DNA of 64,000 nt, from the NCBI GenBank assembly GCA_014155875.1, contig JACEFZ010002092.1, forward strand, positions 558,001-622,000, given 5' to 3'. The notes under the pieces are model-generated. The model was not told the origin of the DNA. It worked only from the letters and a program-made list of their open reading frames with translations, and ran no database searches. Positions 11,901 through 25,283 of this stretch are shown here, in pieces (position 1 is the stretch's first letter; every line of letters begins with the position of its first letter). The translations under genes and the position numbers were made by a program. This DNA comes from Cepaea nemoralis. Its lineage: Eukaryota > Mollusca > Gastropoda > Stylommatophora > Helicidae.

Positions 11901-14038
11901 CATGATAATCTCAACCACCAACATAAGGAGAAGGAGGCATTGAAAGTTGAAAGCAAAGAAATAAACTCAATTGCAGGGCATGATAATCTCAACCGCCAAC
12001 ATAAGGAGAAGGAGCCATTGAAAGTTGAAAGCAAAGAAGTAAACTCAATTGCAGGGCATGATAATCTCAACCGCCAACATAAGGAGAAGGAGCCATTGAA
12101 AGTTGAAAGCAAAGAAATAAACTCAATTGCAGGGCATGATAATCTCAACCGCCAACATAAAGAGAAGGAGCCATTGAAAGTTGAAAGCAAAGAAATAAAC
12201 TCAATTGCAGGGCATGATAATCTCAGCCGCCAACAGAAGGAGCCATTGAAAGTTGAAAACAAAGAAATAGCTCACTCAAATGATTATGCAGAGCATGATA
12301 CTGCTAGTTACAACAGCATAACCGAAAACAACAGCATAACCGAAAACAACAGCATAACCGAAAACAATCAGCAACCTTCAGAAATACCTTCTTCAGAAGA
12401 TAGCAAGTATAATTTGTCTTCTCCAACACAACCTGGTGGAATCCAGCCAAGATCCTATCATAGCTCTGTAAGTTCAAGTATTTACTCAGCTCCAGATTCA
12501 AGATATTTGGTTGGAGAGACCTCACCAATTGACAAAATCTCACTTTCAAATGACAAGTTGGCCGTAAAATCTGTTTATCCTTTGACAGATCCTGGTGAAA
12601 TCCAACAGTCACCCCAGCATAACCCTGATTCATTTTCAAGATTAGACCCTTTGCATGCTTCAAACAAGGTGTCGTCAAATGCAGTCCCCTCACACACCCA
12701 GCGTTTACCTCTAAATGGTAGTTTGGAAAGTTCCATTCCAACCAAATCTGTACCATATCATTTTAATGGCTCAAACGGCTACTGCTTTTGTTGTTCTGTA
12801 GAGCTAACATCTCTTAAGCATGCAAATCAACATCTATATGGCCAGAAGCATAAAAAGAGATTAGGGCAATGGGAGCTGACATCTGCATTTCAGAATGGAC
12901 TGACCTCCGCATTTCAGAATGGACTGACCTCTGCATTTCAGAATGGACTTACCTCTGCATTTCAGAATGGACTGACCTCTGCATTTCAGAATGGACTGTC
13001 TCAGCAGACCCATCCACCTTCAGAACTGCCAGCCCAACAACATACTGAAACTGAAGACAACTCCTATTATTTCAATGGCGACAGGGGTTTTTGCCACGTT
13101 TGTAACATTGAATTAACCTCCTTACAGCATGCACAACAACATACACGTGGAAAGCCACACAAACGTGCAAGAGAAAGATTTAACAAGTCTCAAAATGGAG
13201 TTGTATATCCTCTAAATTGCCAGATTTGCAGTAAGCTCTTCACTGGCCAGGAGAGTGCTCAGCAACATTTCACTTCAGCCAAACATAAAATCAGGGCAGA
13301 TGTCTTGAATGAATCTGCTGTAGTTTTGTCGGTTGTAGATGAAGGGCGAGTCGTCATGAAAGATGGCCAGCTTTGGCATGTCTGTGATGTTTGCAAAGTA
13401 GCCATGAATACAAGGGAACAGTTTTTATTCCATAGAGAGTCTCTTAAACACAAGAAAGAATGTGAAAATGCTAATAGAATCTCATTTTCTGAAACTCTAG
13501 AAGTTAACAATCATGTGATTACGCCTGACCCATCAAATGGCAGCATGAGAACTTCCAGCCGTTCAAGTAGTTCAAGACCTTCCAGTGTGGAAACTGTACA
13601 GGATGAGCTGGACCTGGCTGTGAATAGATCACTGCAAGCCAAATTTGAAGATCTACAGATTCAAGATGATACTAACAAGCAACGAGTGTTGGATGAAAAT
13701 CGCCATTATTTGACCTATGGGCAGGTCGCAGTCAACAGCCAGGACATTGGTAAAGTTGCTAGTTCAGGTCAGCATGTGGCCAATGAGGACATTCCTGTAT
13801 TTGCTGGTTCAGATCAACTGCTAATCAGCCGGAACGCTCCTGTAGTTGCTGGCTCAGGTCGACCATTGATCAATCTGGATATTGCTAAAGCTGCTAGTTT
13901 AGCTCAACTGTTGAGCAGGTCATAACACTCCTGTTGTTGCTGGTGCTCATCAATCATTGTTCAGCCGGGACACTGCCACAGGTGCCGGTTCAGGTCAACC
14001 ATTGTCCAGCCAGGGCATTCCAGTAACTACAGGTTCAG
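8975..14038 (+). CDS. Exon 1: zinc-finger array (9 intact, 2 decayed fingers)
   Basis: The acceptor is TTTATTTAACAG ending at 8974 (phase 2); it is chosen because the first finger begins at once after it. Intact C-x2-C-x12-H-x5-H fingers lie at 8976-9044, 9405-9473, 9639-9707, 10284-10352, 10443-10511, 12783-12851, 13092-13160, 13218-13286 and 13383-13451. Decayed ones lie near 10773-10841 (both Cys lost) and 11097-11165 (last His lost). Several fingers are preceded by a GPNGxxY...G-aromatic-C lead-in, so the array grew by duplication. Linkers are rich in Ser, Asn, Gln and Lys and contain tandem peptide repeats. The frame stops with TAA at 13923, but homologous 15-residue repeats continue in the +1 frame to a CAG|GTCAGT donor at 14038 whose phase (1) fits exon 2. 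Known: fingers of this spacing (ZNF346/JAZ, ZFR, ZMAT3) bind dsRNA; the RNA role here is inferred. Confidence 0.88.
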
Positions 14039-17000
14039 GTCAGTAATGATTACATTACCAGAATAGTATTTATTCTTTTGTGTTTTAACTAATTTTATGT
14101 GGAATATGAGAATGTTGGAATATGAGAGAGTTCTCCAATCTGATTCTGGGCTTGAACCCACAGACGCATGTGAAAGGTGGTCGGTCTTTTAAAAACCAAA
14201 GCAAATCCAATTCATATTCATATTTCATCTTTCTTTAATAGATTGATTACTGCTGAGAATTTACACCATTAACCAAATTGAAGTTCCTTCTGATCATTTA
14301 GTTTGTCTATTGACAAAGAAATAGACCTCAGCTGAAGGTGCTGTGCTGAATCATACTTGGTTACATCCTGACAGGCCTTTTGGCAGATGTGAAGTTTCAG
14401 TACCGGTCTTGCATACCCCACTGGCTTCTGGCTGAACTTGGAGAGCGGAAGGAGAACCAAGTTGCATGTCTATTTGGATATAGTACTTTGGTACCAGTGG
14501 ACAGTTGCATGTGTATTTGGGTATAGCACTTTGGTACCAGTGAACAGTTGTATGTCCTGTACGGGACAATGCAGTCAACCCCTAGGTTGATTTACTAGGC
14601 AATTTTATGGTCTGTAGTTTGCCAATGCTTTCTGAACAAGAAGTCAACATTTAAGTTTGACTGACTGGTATGTTGTGCTATATATTTGTCTCTGGTGTAT
14701 GTTGTGCTATATATTTGTCACTGGTGTAAGTTGTGCTATATATTTGTCACTGGAGTAAGCTGTGCTATATATTTGTCACTGATATATGTTGTGCTATATA
14801 TTTGTCACTGGTGTATATTGTGCTATATATTTGTCACTGGAGTAAGTTGTGCTATATATTTGTCACTGATATATGTTGTGCTATATATTTGTCACTGGTG
14901 TAAGTTGTGCTATATATTTGTCACTGGAGTAAGCTGTGCTATATATTTGTCACTGATATATGTTGTGCTATATATTTGTCACTGGTGTATATTGTGCTAT
15001 ATATTTGTCACTGGAGTAAGTTGTGCTATATATTTGTCACTGATATATGTTGTGCTATATATTTGTCACTGGTGATGTTTTGCTATATATTTGTCACTGG
15101 TGTATTTTGTGCTATTTCTGTCACTGGTGTATGTTTTGCTGTGGTATATGTTTATGGATAAAAAATATGAATGACTAAAATGATTACTAATACACTACAA
15201 TCATTCTTTAATTTGTGCCTGCTCAGAATAGGACTAAAATGATACAGAATCAACAATGTGGAGCTCATGGAGAGAACTGAACAAACACTAGTGAATCTAG
15301 ATGTGGGAAAATGCTGGCACAGGATATGTCAATCAATGAGACAACCTAAAAATAGTGTAACTAGAAAGTCATTTGTCTGGAATACACATCCATCCATCCA
15401 TCATGTGCCATGCCGATAAGCGAGAGCGGTCATGTTTCACCATCTCACTTGATCACCAGAGTTGTGGAGCAGCTCCGTGTTTCTGTCTTGACCATGCCTC
15501 ATGGCCAATCCATCCAGGTATTTACTTCTGTCTTCCCCTTGTCACTAAGTTCTCCAATTCATTTCTTCTCATAACATCCCCAAAAATGAATTACACAGGA
15601 ATGCACAGGGCCAATGATATTGAGGAAGATTTAATAACACACCGTGAAAAGAATTGGAGACAAAAATGAATAATATAGGGAAGACATGGATCGTGCTACA
15701 TTGGATAGTAAAGGATAGGAGAGCTTGCAGTGAGTGGATTGAGAGCCTGTGCTTCAGTGGGAGATGAGATATATGGTGAAAGATGATAATTTGGTATTTG
15801 TCTGGTTTTAATGTTGTCATTGTTACATTCACACGTGATTGTTGTATCTTATTCTATCTAATAATTCTCGCTGGTTTTTGTTACTCTGTACAGAAAGTAT
15901 ATTCACTTCTAACTTTCCAGGAGTGTGTCAATAAATGTCCTCTGTAATCTGCCTTGCTGCTAATTTTTAGCCTTAGTAAATGTATTAATGGCTCATTGTA
16001 CAAGTGGGTGATGTAACACACAAATGTACATGATATCCACATGTAGACTAGCTCATGATGTTAGGGTTGGTAGTTTATGAAGCAGAGTTTTTGCTCAAAA
16101 TTCTCAACTTAAATAGAACATTGGCGTTCATTGTGTGCATTGAAGTTACAAGAGGCAACACTGTTATTCCTTGTCTTGTGTGTACTGAAGTTACAAGAAG
16201 AGAGAACATTGGTGTTAATCGGTGTATTGTGTGCATTGAAGTTACAAGAGGCAACATTGGTATTTCTTGTTGTATTGTGTGTGCTGAAGTTACAAGAGGC
16301 AACACTGGTATTCCTTGTCTTGTGTGTACTGAAGTTACAAGAAGAGAGGACATTGGTGTATTGTGTGCATTGAAGTTAACAAGAGGCAACATTGTATTCC
16401 TTGTTGTATTGTGTGTGCTGAAGTTATAAGAGGGAACATTGGTACTTGTATGTACTGAAGTTACAAGAAGTTACCATTGGTGTTCATTGTTGCATTATGT
16501 GCATTGAGGGAACATTAGTGTTCATTGTTTGTATTATGTGTATTGCAGTTACAAAGAGGAAACACCAGTGCTCATTGTTTTGTATATTGAAGTTACAAGA
16601 TGGAATGTTGGTATTTATTGTTGCATTACATGTATTGAAGTTGCAACAGGAGAGAACATTGGTGTTATTGTATTTTGTGTATTGCAGGTACAACAACATT
16701 GATGAACAGCAACATGACTTCAACCATCTTCAAAGGCCCAGTCGTCAGCTCAGGATACCCAGTAACTGGTGCCATGTCCACCTCTACGGCACCTACATTT
16801 CAGAGCTCAGTCTTGCAAAAAGACACTAATTCCAGGAGCCAGGCTCAGACGACAGACAGACATTCTGTTTCATCAGATTATTTAAGTGAACATCCACGTC
16901 TGTCATCAGCCCAAGCCAACTCTGATAGCTCACAAATGTATGCAGACTTCTGGCAGTCGCTGGGAGCCAATGGTGGGCAAAATGCTGGTTTGGATCTTCA

Positions 17001-20000
17001 GGCATTTTCACCTACAAGGGATAGAGCTACCTTGCCACACCCATCAGGTGGAAATACTAAAGCGGCTAGCTCACATGTCTCAGATTCTCTTTCTAGGTCC
17101 TGTTAATGAAGGCATCATGGGAAGCTCAGGGGAAGATACTAGCACCAGCGAGGATGCCCAAAATCACTTGAATTCTTTGCCAGGAGATGAAAGTTTTTCA
17201 AATTCTGATAACCTTGGTAATGTGATGATGAACCCTAGACCATCCAGACAAAGTCGGAGTCGAGGAAATGAAAGACGAAATGATGTGTTATATTTGGACA
17301 AAAAAGAAGAAGATGATGAATTTAATGATGATTATGAAGAGGAGGGTAGAGATGATTTAAATATTGTTGAGGTACCACCTGAAGTGCCGGTGCCTGTAAC
17401 AACACCCACAGTTCCAGTGAGAAGTGGCAAGCCAGGTTTTCGTTACTATTGTCCCATCTGCAACAAACATATGAACACCAGAGAGGCTTATGAGACTCAT
17501 GTGAAGGGGAAGAACCATGTGTTCATGTTGTCCAGTCAACCAGCTCCAGCCCGTAACTTCGAGCCCATTTGCAAGGTATGCACCAACGAGGACGATTTAG
17601 TATCAAGAATGTGTGGCGTCATCAATAAAGAACTGAAAATCACGCCGAGGTTCTACCAGATTGAGCTTGTTCTGAAAGCCATGAAGGGAGACTGCATCAT
17701 ATATTTACCCACAGGTGAGGGATGAAACGTGTGTGTGGTTGTTTTCTGTAACCAGAGCTGCTGCGGTTATTGTTCTTGTGCTGTCTGTGCCATGTACAGA
17801 TTTACTTGGGCTCTATGCATTGTCATGTGCTATGGAGTGTGTGTGTTATAGTTAGAATTGCAATTTTGCTATTTGTTTTGTTTGTCTTGTGCCATAAAGT
17901 GTTTGATATAGTTAGAGTTGCAATCTTATTTGTTTTGCTTGTCTTGTGCCATGAAGCTTTCTTTGGTCATGTAGTGAGAAGAGAGGCATTGGAGAGCATC
18001 GTGACAACTGGAAAGATCAAGGGAAAGAGAGGCAGAGGCAGACCAAGAGAAATAATGCTGGATGGATTGAGACAGTGGCATGGAGGAATATCATCAGCAG
18101 AGTTGATCCAGAACACCAAAGACCGAGATCTGTGGAGAGCCATGAACGCATATGCTAGCTGGCAGGGCACTTGATGATGATGATGATGATGAAACAGCAT
18201 CTGAGTGATGTGATTTCATCTTTGACATGACACTGTTTTTGTGTTCAGAATATATTTGACCAGCATTTATGTTTGATCAGTACTTATGTTTGATCATTAT
18301 TTATGTTTGATCAGTATTTATGTGTTTTATCAGGTACTGGGAAAACACTTGTGGCAGTTCTAACAATGGGTCTGATGCTTCAGGATAATCCATCTCGCCC
18401 AGTACTGTTTCTTGTAGACAAAGTTTTGTTGGTGATGCAACAAGCACAGTATATAATCAGGCATTTTGCAGGGACACTGTTTAAGAGGTTAGTTGAGTTT
18501 TGGGGTTTTGGTAAGGATATAACTGGTGTGGACAATGAACAAACAGGTTTTGGTATGGATACAATTGGTGTGGACAATGAACAAACAGGAAGACTGATAC
18601 TGTGTACATTGGTCGATTACTACCAAAATATATTCCACCCACCAAGGCATTAATATATTCCACCCACCAAGGCATAAATATATTCCACCCAGCAAGGCAT
18701 AAATATGATAAATATTAAATTTGTCTCCAAAAGTAAAGAGCAGCTGGACCAAGTTTTTATATTGAATGGACTGAAAGATCTATTTAAAAAAAGTGTCCTA
18801 AAAATAGTGCCAGGAGTAGTATGGTAATGCGGAAAAAAATGGATGTTATGTGGCTTAATTCGCAATTCCCCAGACAATGGTTGAAATATAGCTGCAGGTG
18901 ATTTGGAAGCAGAACGCCTAGTGCTGGTTTTCATATAATGGTATGAATGCTGTCGTTAGAAAGCAATGGCAGACTGCCAAACTTCTTATAATGAATGATC
19001 ATTAACAACTTGGTGACCTTTTATTACATGAGGTGAAGTAATTAACTGAAATGTTATAAAAATTAGCAATAGTGTGAATCAGAAATTGTGTGTGTGTTAT
19101 TTCTCAGTGAAGTCCCACTGCCTAGCAAAACACTGGTCTACTTGTTCCACTGACTTGTTGATGCCTTCTAGGAAAAAGGTTTTGGGTGTGGCCTTAAACC
19201 AGTTTTGCACCACCTCCATTACCTTGCTGTCATCTGCAAACCTCTGTTTTCAAGGGTCCAAATATGTGATATTCATATGGCACAAAGTCTGGACTGTATG
19301 CTGGATGTTTCAAGACCTCAAATTTCAGAGCATGTAGTGTATTCACTGTTTGCGCAGCTATATGATGACGGGTGTTGTCGTGCATAAACAGTACTCCTTG
19401 TAAGTGTGGTCCCCGGCATTTCAACCATATCAGCAGGCTTCAGTTTGATTACTAAGCATGGCACTGTATCGAGCACTAGTCAGTTTCACCCCTTTCCTGA
19501 AAATTCAGTCGGATTCCTAATTTTTTTCTTGACTGTTGGACAATGGGTGTTTCCACTGCAGCTTTCTACCCATTCATACTCTCCTCTAGCTCAAACAACT
19601 GTCTCCATACTGAACCATCATTCTTCTGTAGATTTCACAAGGTTTCAACCCTCTGACCAAAAAAAAAATGAATAGCATCTCACTGTTCTTCCTCTGTGCA
19701 AGTCGATAGGGAGGCAGCAATTTTGTCAACGTTATTGCGCATACACAAACTGCTCAGTACTTCATGGCCCCTACATGGGGTTATTGCTTAAGAGCCAGTT
19801 TGTGTCCAGAAATAAGATTTTCCATTGTCCATACTCTTCCGTGCACTTGATAATACAATTCCTGTTATTTAATGACTTGCTCTCTGTAGATGTTTGAAGT
19901 AAAGAACAATTGAGGCATATTGAATTTACAGCGCTAGCCATATATTTTTATCAACCAATCGCCATTCAGTAGGTCATGTGTCTATATCACACAGGATGCC

Positions 20001-20375
20001 TTCACTTCCCAGGATATCTCCTGGCATCCACTTTAGGTTGGGTTGACCTGGGAGTCAAAACCCCACATCATTTGGGATTCTAACGCTTGGACCACTGGAC
20101 TGGCAGGCAGGCAACCTGGTCACTTATGTGTGTCCGGGAAAATATTGATCTTAACATTCACAGTGAATGATCAAATATTATTTTGGTGACATTCCTGTCC
20201 AATTCATAAACATTTGAGGTGTTCAAGTATTGGCATGCCTTTAGTCGATTTTCATCAGTTGTCAACGTCTTTTAATTTTTGTGTTGGAGAGAGCCATAAT
20301 AAAATGAGAGAAAACCTCCCAAAACTTGACTAATATTTGATCATTTCTTTGTGAGTGGCTTGGCCAGAATTCTGC

Positions 20376-20452
<77 letters not shown>

Positions 20453-23400
20453 AAGGAGAAAGAGAGAGTGAGAGAGAGAATGTGAGAGAGAGAGTAAGAA
20501 AGAGGGAGAGAGTTTGAGAGAGTGTTTTAGAGAGAGCTTGTAAGAGAGAGAGTGTTTGAGAGAGAGTGTGGTGTTTTTTTTTTTTAATAATGGAAGTGTT
20601 TGTCAAATGTAATGTTACGTTATTGTTGCACTGAAATTTGTTACAGACAAGATGGCAACCCAGGGAGTCCGCTGGTGACTCGTGTGTTGCAAGTCAAACC
20701 AATCTGTGGTGGACTGACCACGAAAACTGATCTGCCAGTTTGGAAACATGACATTGTGGTAACAACTGCAGGCAAGGATGTTTGAACACACGTTCTATAG
20801 CAGTTATAATCAGGAATGAACATGCTAAATGAGTGAATGTTTATATATGAATGTGTCTGTTAAACATGCTAAATGACTGAATGTTTATATTTGAATGTCT
20901 GTTTTTATTGGGCTATATAATTTACAGAACAAACAACAAATTTGATTTTATTTAAGCGGGTACAAATTGGGCATCCGGGCTCATCTTACATTCAGCCTTC
21001 CAACCACTTCTTCTCTTACATAAGTTATCATGCACAAAAATAGTCATATGAACACTAAGCATATGAATCATACAGACTAAAGATATTATGAGACGTACAT
21101 TCAGTAGCAGGAACGATCATGATTTTAAAATTGAGTATTTACTAATGAGACTACCACACATAGAGAGGCCTTGAAAAACCAAATCTAATGGTACCTCAAT
21201 GATGCCTGTATGTCAATTCTAAGTGGAGAGATTCACATATGAGTATCAGTAAATCCATATAAAAAATTGATATGATTTCCATAATTTCAGGAAAATAAGT
21301 GTGTCCATTTATCTCCACTTCCAGTCCATGCGAGATTGTCTCAAATGAGTCAGACGGATATGAAAACTGACTTCAATAATATGTTCCGTCATGTTAAATG
21401 ATAAAAAAAAATAGTACAAATATATTATTAATAATCTTTAAACTTGTATTCTCTTTAACTTTAGTAGTTCAAATTGCACGTTTGAGCGTTAAAAGTTTCC
21501 ACGGCCGTCAGCCAGCCATCTTTGAGTTCCATTCACAAAGACCCTGTAGAAATATGTTTTTTAACGACATATCAAGTGATATCCACAATGAAACTCTCCA
21601 AATATATTTAAAAATGGGTGTAGAATTTGAATATCCATCTAAAAATATAGTAAGATTAAGTAAACAAGCTCTAGAAAATATAATTACTTACTTTTTTGCC
21701 AAATAATTCAATTTATTTAAAAGGTCACAATAATTTCAACCAATCCCTGTGCACAAAATATTAGACTAACCTTTTCTGCACAGCCTAAGATGGCGTCTGT
21801 TATTGTCACGTGATATTTGAATGAATTAAGGGCTTTGTAAGCATGAATGCTCTTTACAGCAGCCATTTTGGGGACACAATGGATCAGGCCAAGGTGGCGC
21901 AGTATATCACTTCCGTTTTCAATTCGAGTCACGGCACAATCAAATTCCCTAATACATGCATCCATACATGCATACAGCTGGTTTGTTGGTTAGCTATCTA
22001 GTTAGTTAGATAAGCAGACAGACATAGTGACTAATTGGTAGCTGGATGTATTATTATTTGTGCTTCTTGTCAATGTTGATACAGCCAAGAATTCTTGTAC
22101 ACACTCTCATGTGACTGCCCAGTAGCTGCACTGTTTGGATTGCTACTCTAACCGACTGTCCAAGTATATATAAATATATAGAGTTAGTGTGAGATCAGAT
22201 GGAAGGTTTGCTTAGGGAAGCAGAATATGGTGTATTAAGCAGAGATGGGGTTTAATTTTAAAGAATGAAGATGAACACTGGAAAGTGTTGAAGCCATCAG
22301 CTTAAGACAATAATACATTTAATGTGAGCACAGATTGGTAAAGCTGTCTGCCTCATGCTCTGAAGATCATTTTCAGACCATTTCTTTCAGACTGAGTACA
22401 ATTGTTAGATCTGTGGGAAGTATTGCTGGGGCAAAAGGTGTTCTTGCTGTAAGGAGGTGGCTTGTCATTCTGCGGTGTAGTTTATTCCCAAGGTGTAAAC
22501 TTCAGTGTTGCATTTTCTTGGCATTGTTTCACCTCTCAGACATACCTGCTGTTTGGTTGAAGTGAATTACTTGAACATGTGTTCACTGTAAAATATCCTG
22601 TGGTGATTGTAGCCGGTGGCTCTCACTCTGTGACATGATCTGGTTGTGGAATTGAAGCCAGGGTGAAGAAGTGCTCAGATGCACTGAGGTGTAAAATAGG
22701 CACTTTTTGCTCTGATTTAGGAATGTATGAGACAGTGAGGTGTGACCAGGTTTTTATTACACTTTTAGCATCAAAGGTCATATCCATGTATCTGATTCAC
22801 TTTCCTTTTAGTCAGACTTTTACAGTGGTTGTCTGTCACTTTGTCTAGCTTTCCACCTCTCTATATCTCTGTACTTGTGTGTACCTCTCTCTCTGTCCAT
22901 TTCTACCTACCCCTCTATCACACACACACACATGCTGGCGCGCACGAGAGAGAGAGAGAGAGAGAGAGCTATATGTGTGTGGGGGTGAGTGGGAATGAAC
23001 CAGTGAACAATCATTATCAAAGGGTTACAAATTGGGCACGCAGGCCTGTCTTACATTCGGCCCTTCCAGTCACTCATCTTTCATTCATCATTTGTGCATG
23101 TTACATTCACATAGGAAAACAACTTTGTCAATTGGATGTTGTAAACATAAACAATGCATATTACCATGTTATGAGACAGGCAGACACATGTACACACGCA
23201 CATTCATAAACACACATGCACTCATACATACCTACATATATACTTAGTTCATTTGCACAAACTCCCACAGTTATGCACACAACATACACATACACACTCC
23301 CTCGCATACACTGCATGCATGCATGCATACACACACAAACATATACACTTATATACACACATATATACAAATATACACACACACACATACATACACAAGC

Positions 23401-25243
23401 ACATATACACATGCACATACACAATCATACACGCACATACACACAATCATACGCACACATACAATCATACGCACATACATACTCATGCACTCATACACAC
23501 ACACACACACATTCATACACACATGCACTCATACACATACACACACTCATACACATATGTATACACACACACACACATTCATACACACATGCACTCATAC
23601 ACAAACATACACACTCATACACATGTACACATACACACAATCATACGCACACATACAATCATATGCACATACATACTCATGCACTCATACACACACACAC
23701 ACACATTCATACACACATGCACCCATACACATACACACACTCATACACATATGTATACACACACACACATTCATACACACATGCACTCATACACAAACAT
23801 ACACACTCATACACATGTACACACACACACATACACACACTCATACACACACACTCATACACATGCTCATACACACACATACACACACACTCATACACAC
23901 TCATACACACACACACTCATACACACACACACTCACACACACACACACACTCATACACACAAACATACACACACTCATACATAAACACGCACTCATACAC
24001 ACACGCACTCATACACACATGCACTCATACACACATGCAATCATACACACAAACATACACACTCATATACACACATGTACACACACATACACATGCACGT
24101 ATACACACGCATATACAGATGTACACACACACATGCATATACAGATGTACACACACACATACATATACAGATGTACACACACACATGCATATACAGATGT
24201 ACACACACACATGCATATACAGATGTACACACACACATACATATACAGATGTACACACACACATGCATATACAGATGTACACACACACACATACATATAC
24301 ATGCACACACATACACATGAACATACATATATACATATACACTCAAATGCAGATACACGCACATACACACCCATGCATACACATGCACGCACATACACAC
24401 ACACACATGATATACACATACTTGCACATACACACGCAGACTCACATGCACACATATACACATGCACACAGACACACATGTACGTGCACATACAGACACG
24501 CACCCATACACATGGGTCAGTCAGAAAGTAATTCGCCACATGGTTTTTTTTTTCTCAGCAAATAATACATGCAATTTTGCACAATTTAAATTTGCACCAA
24601 ATTAGGATAGTTAGAACAGCTACAGTAATCAGTTAAAGTGGAGTGTGTGAACAATTTGCGTTACAAACACTAGTTTGTAATAGAATGTTTGGGTGCGGAA
24701 AAAGAATCTTGTGAACATTCCCAAACATTTGCGTGCATGAAAGTTGTGCATTCGACAGAAAGTTAGTCACTGGGCTCAAGTTTCAGAAAGTGAAGAGATG
24801 GGGCTACAAGATCTTTCTATAGCTCCAATCTGGCTTCTTCTGATTTTAATCTTTTTGGTCCACTTAAAAGTGCACTACGTGGGGCAATATCTGATGATGA
24901 TGATGAGGGTGTGATTCGTGCAGTTAAGAAATGGCTATGATAGCAGGACAAAACCTGGTACAATCAAGACATGTATGCACTTGTTTCACGCTGGTATAAG
25001 GCCCTACAAGTTTATGGGGATTATGTAGAAAAATATTTTTAGAGGAAATGTTCACATATAATGTTTGTATATTTCATTAATTTTTCAGTGTTTCTAAAAA
25101 ATACATTTATGGTGCATAGCGTTCAGACCTCAATAATGGATAACTTTCGCATGCATGTGTGCGAGGAGAGAGAGTGAGTGTGTGTGTGAGAGAGAGAGAG
25201 AGAGTGAGATAGAGAATGAGAGTGGGTGTATGTGGGTGGATGT

Positions 25244-25283
<40 letters not shown>

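Larger units (their letters stand above)
14039..16687 (+). other. Intron 1
   Basis: CAG|GTCAGT to TTGCAG, phase 1. It holds a 43-bp short duplication (14463-14549), SINE 1 (14550-14665), a 29-bp satellite (14690-15150), a LINE A end (15385-15595) and a ~60-bp satellite (16110-16690). The stretches 14039-14460, 15151-15384 and 15596-16109 show nothing else. Confidence 0.8.
18488..20646 (+). other. Intron 4
   Basis: Phase 2. It holds a 42-bp tandem duplication (18505-18590), a 24-bp repeat x3 (18626-18708), SINE 1 (18820-19010), a mariner remnant (19050-19830), a SINE 5-like piece (19960-20135) and a GA run (20379-20565). Confidence 0.85.

Noticed and set aside
13917..14009. Donor at 13918 joined directly to exon 2
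   Set aside because: Phase 2 to phase 1 mismatch; exon 2 would be read in a frame that stops at 16829.
18488..18653. Extension of exon 4 through the FGKDITGVDNEQTG repeat
   Set aside because: The frame stops at 18653 and no donor there fits exon 5; the earlier donor rebuilds the conserved helicase sequence.
23216..24565. Long plus-strand frame (449 codons) of His/Thr/Tyr and its minus-strand Cys/Val partners
   Set aside because: Pure CATACACA satellite; no stop codons arise from the unit. Not a gene.
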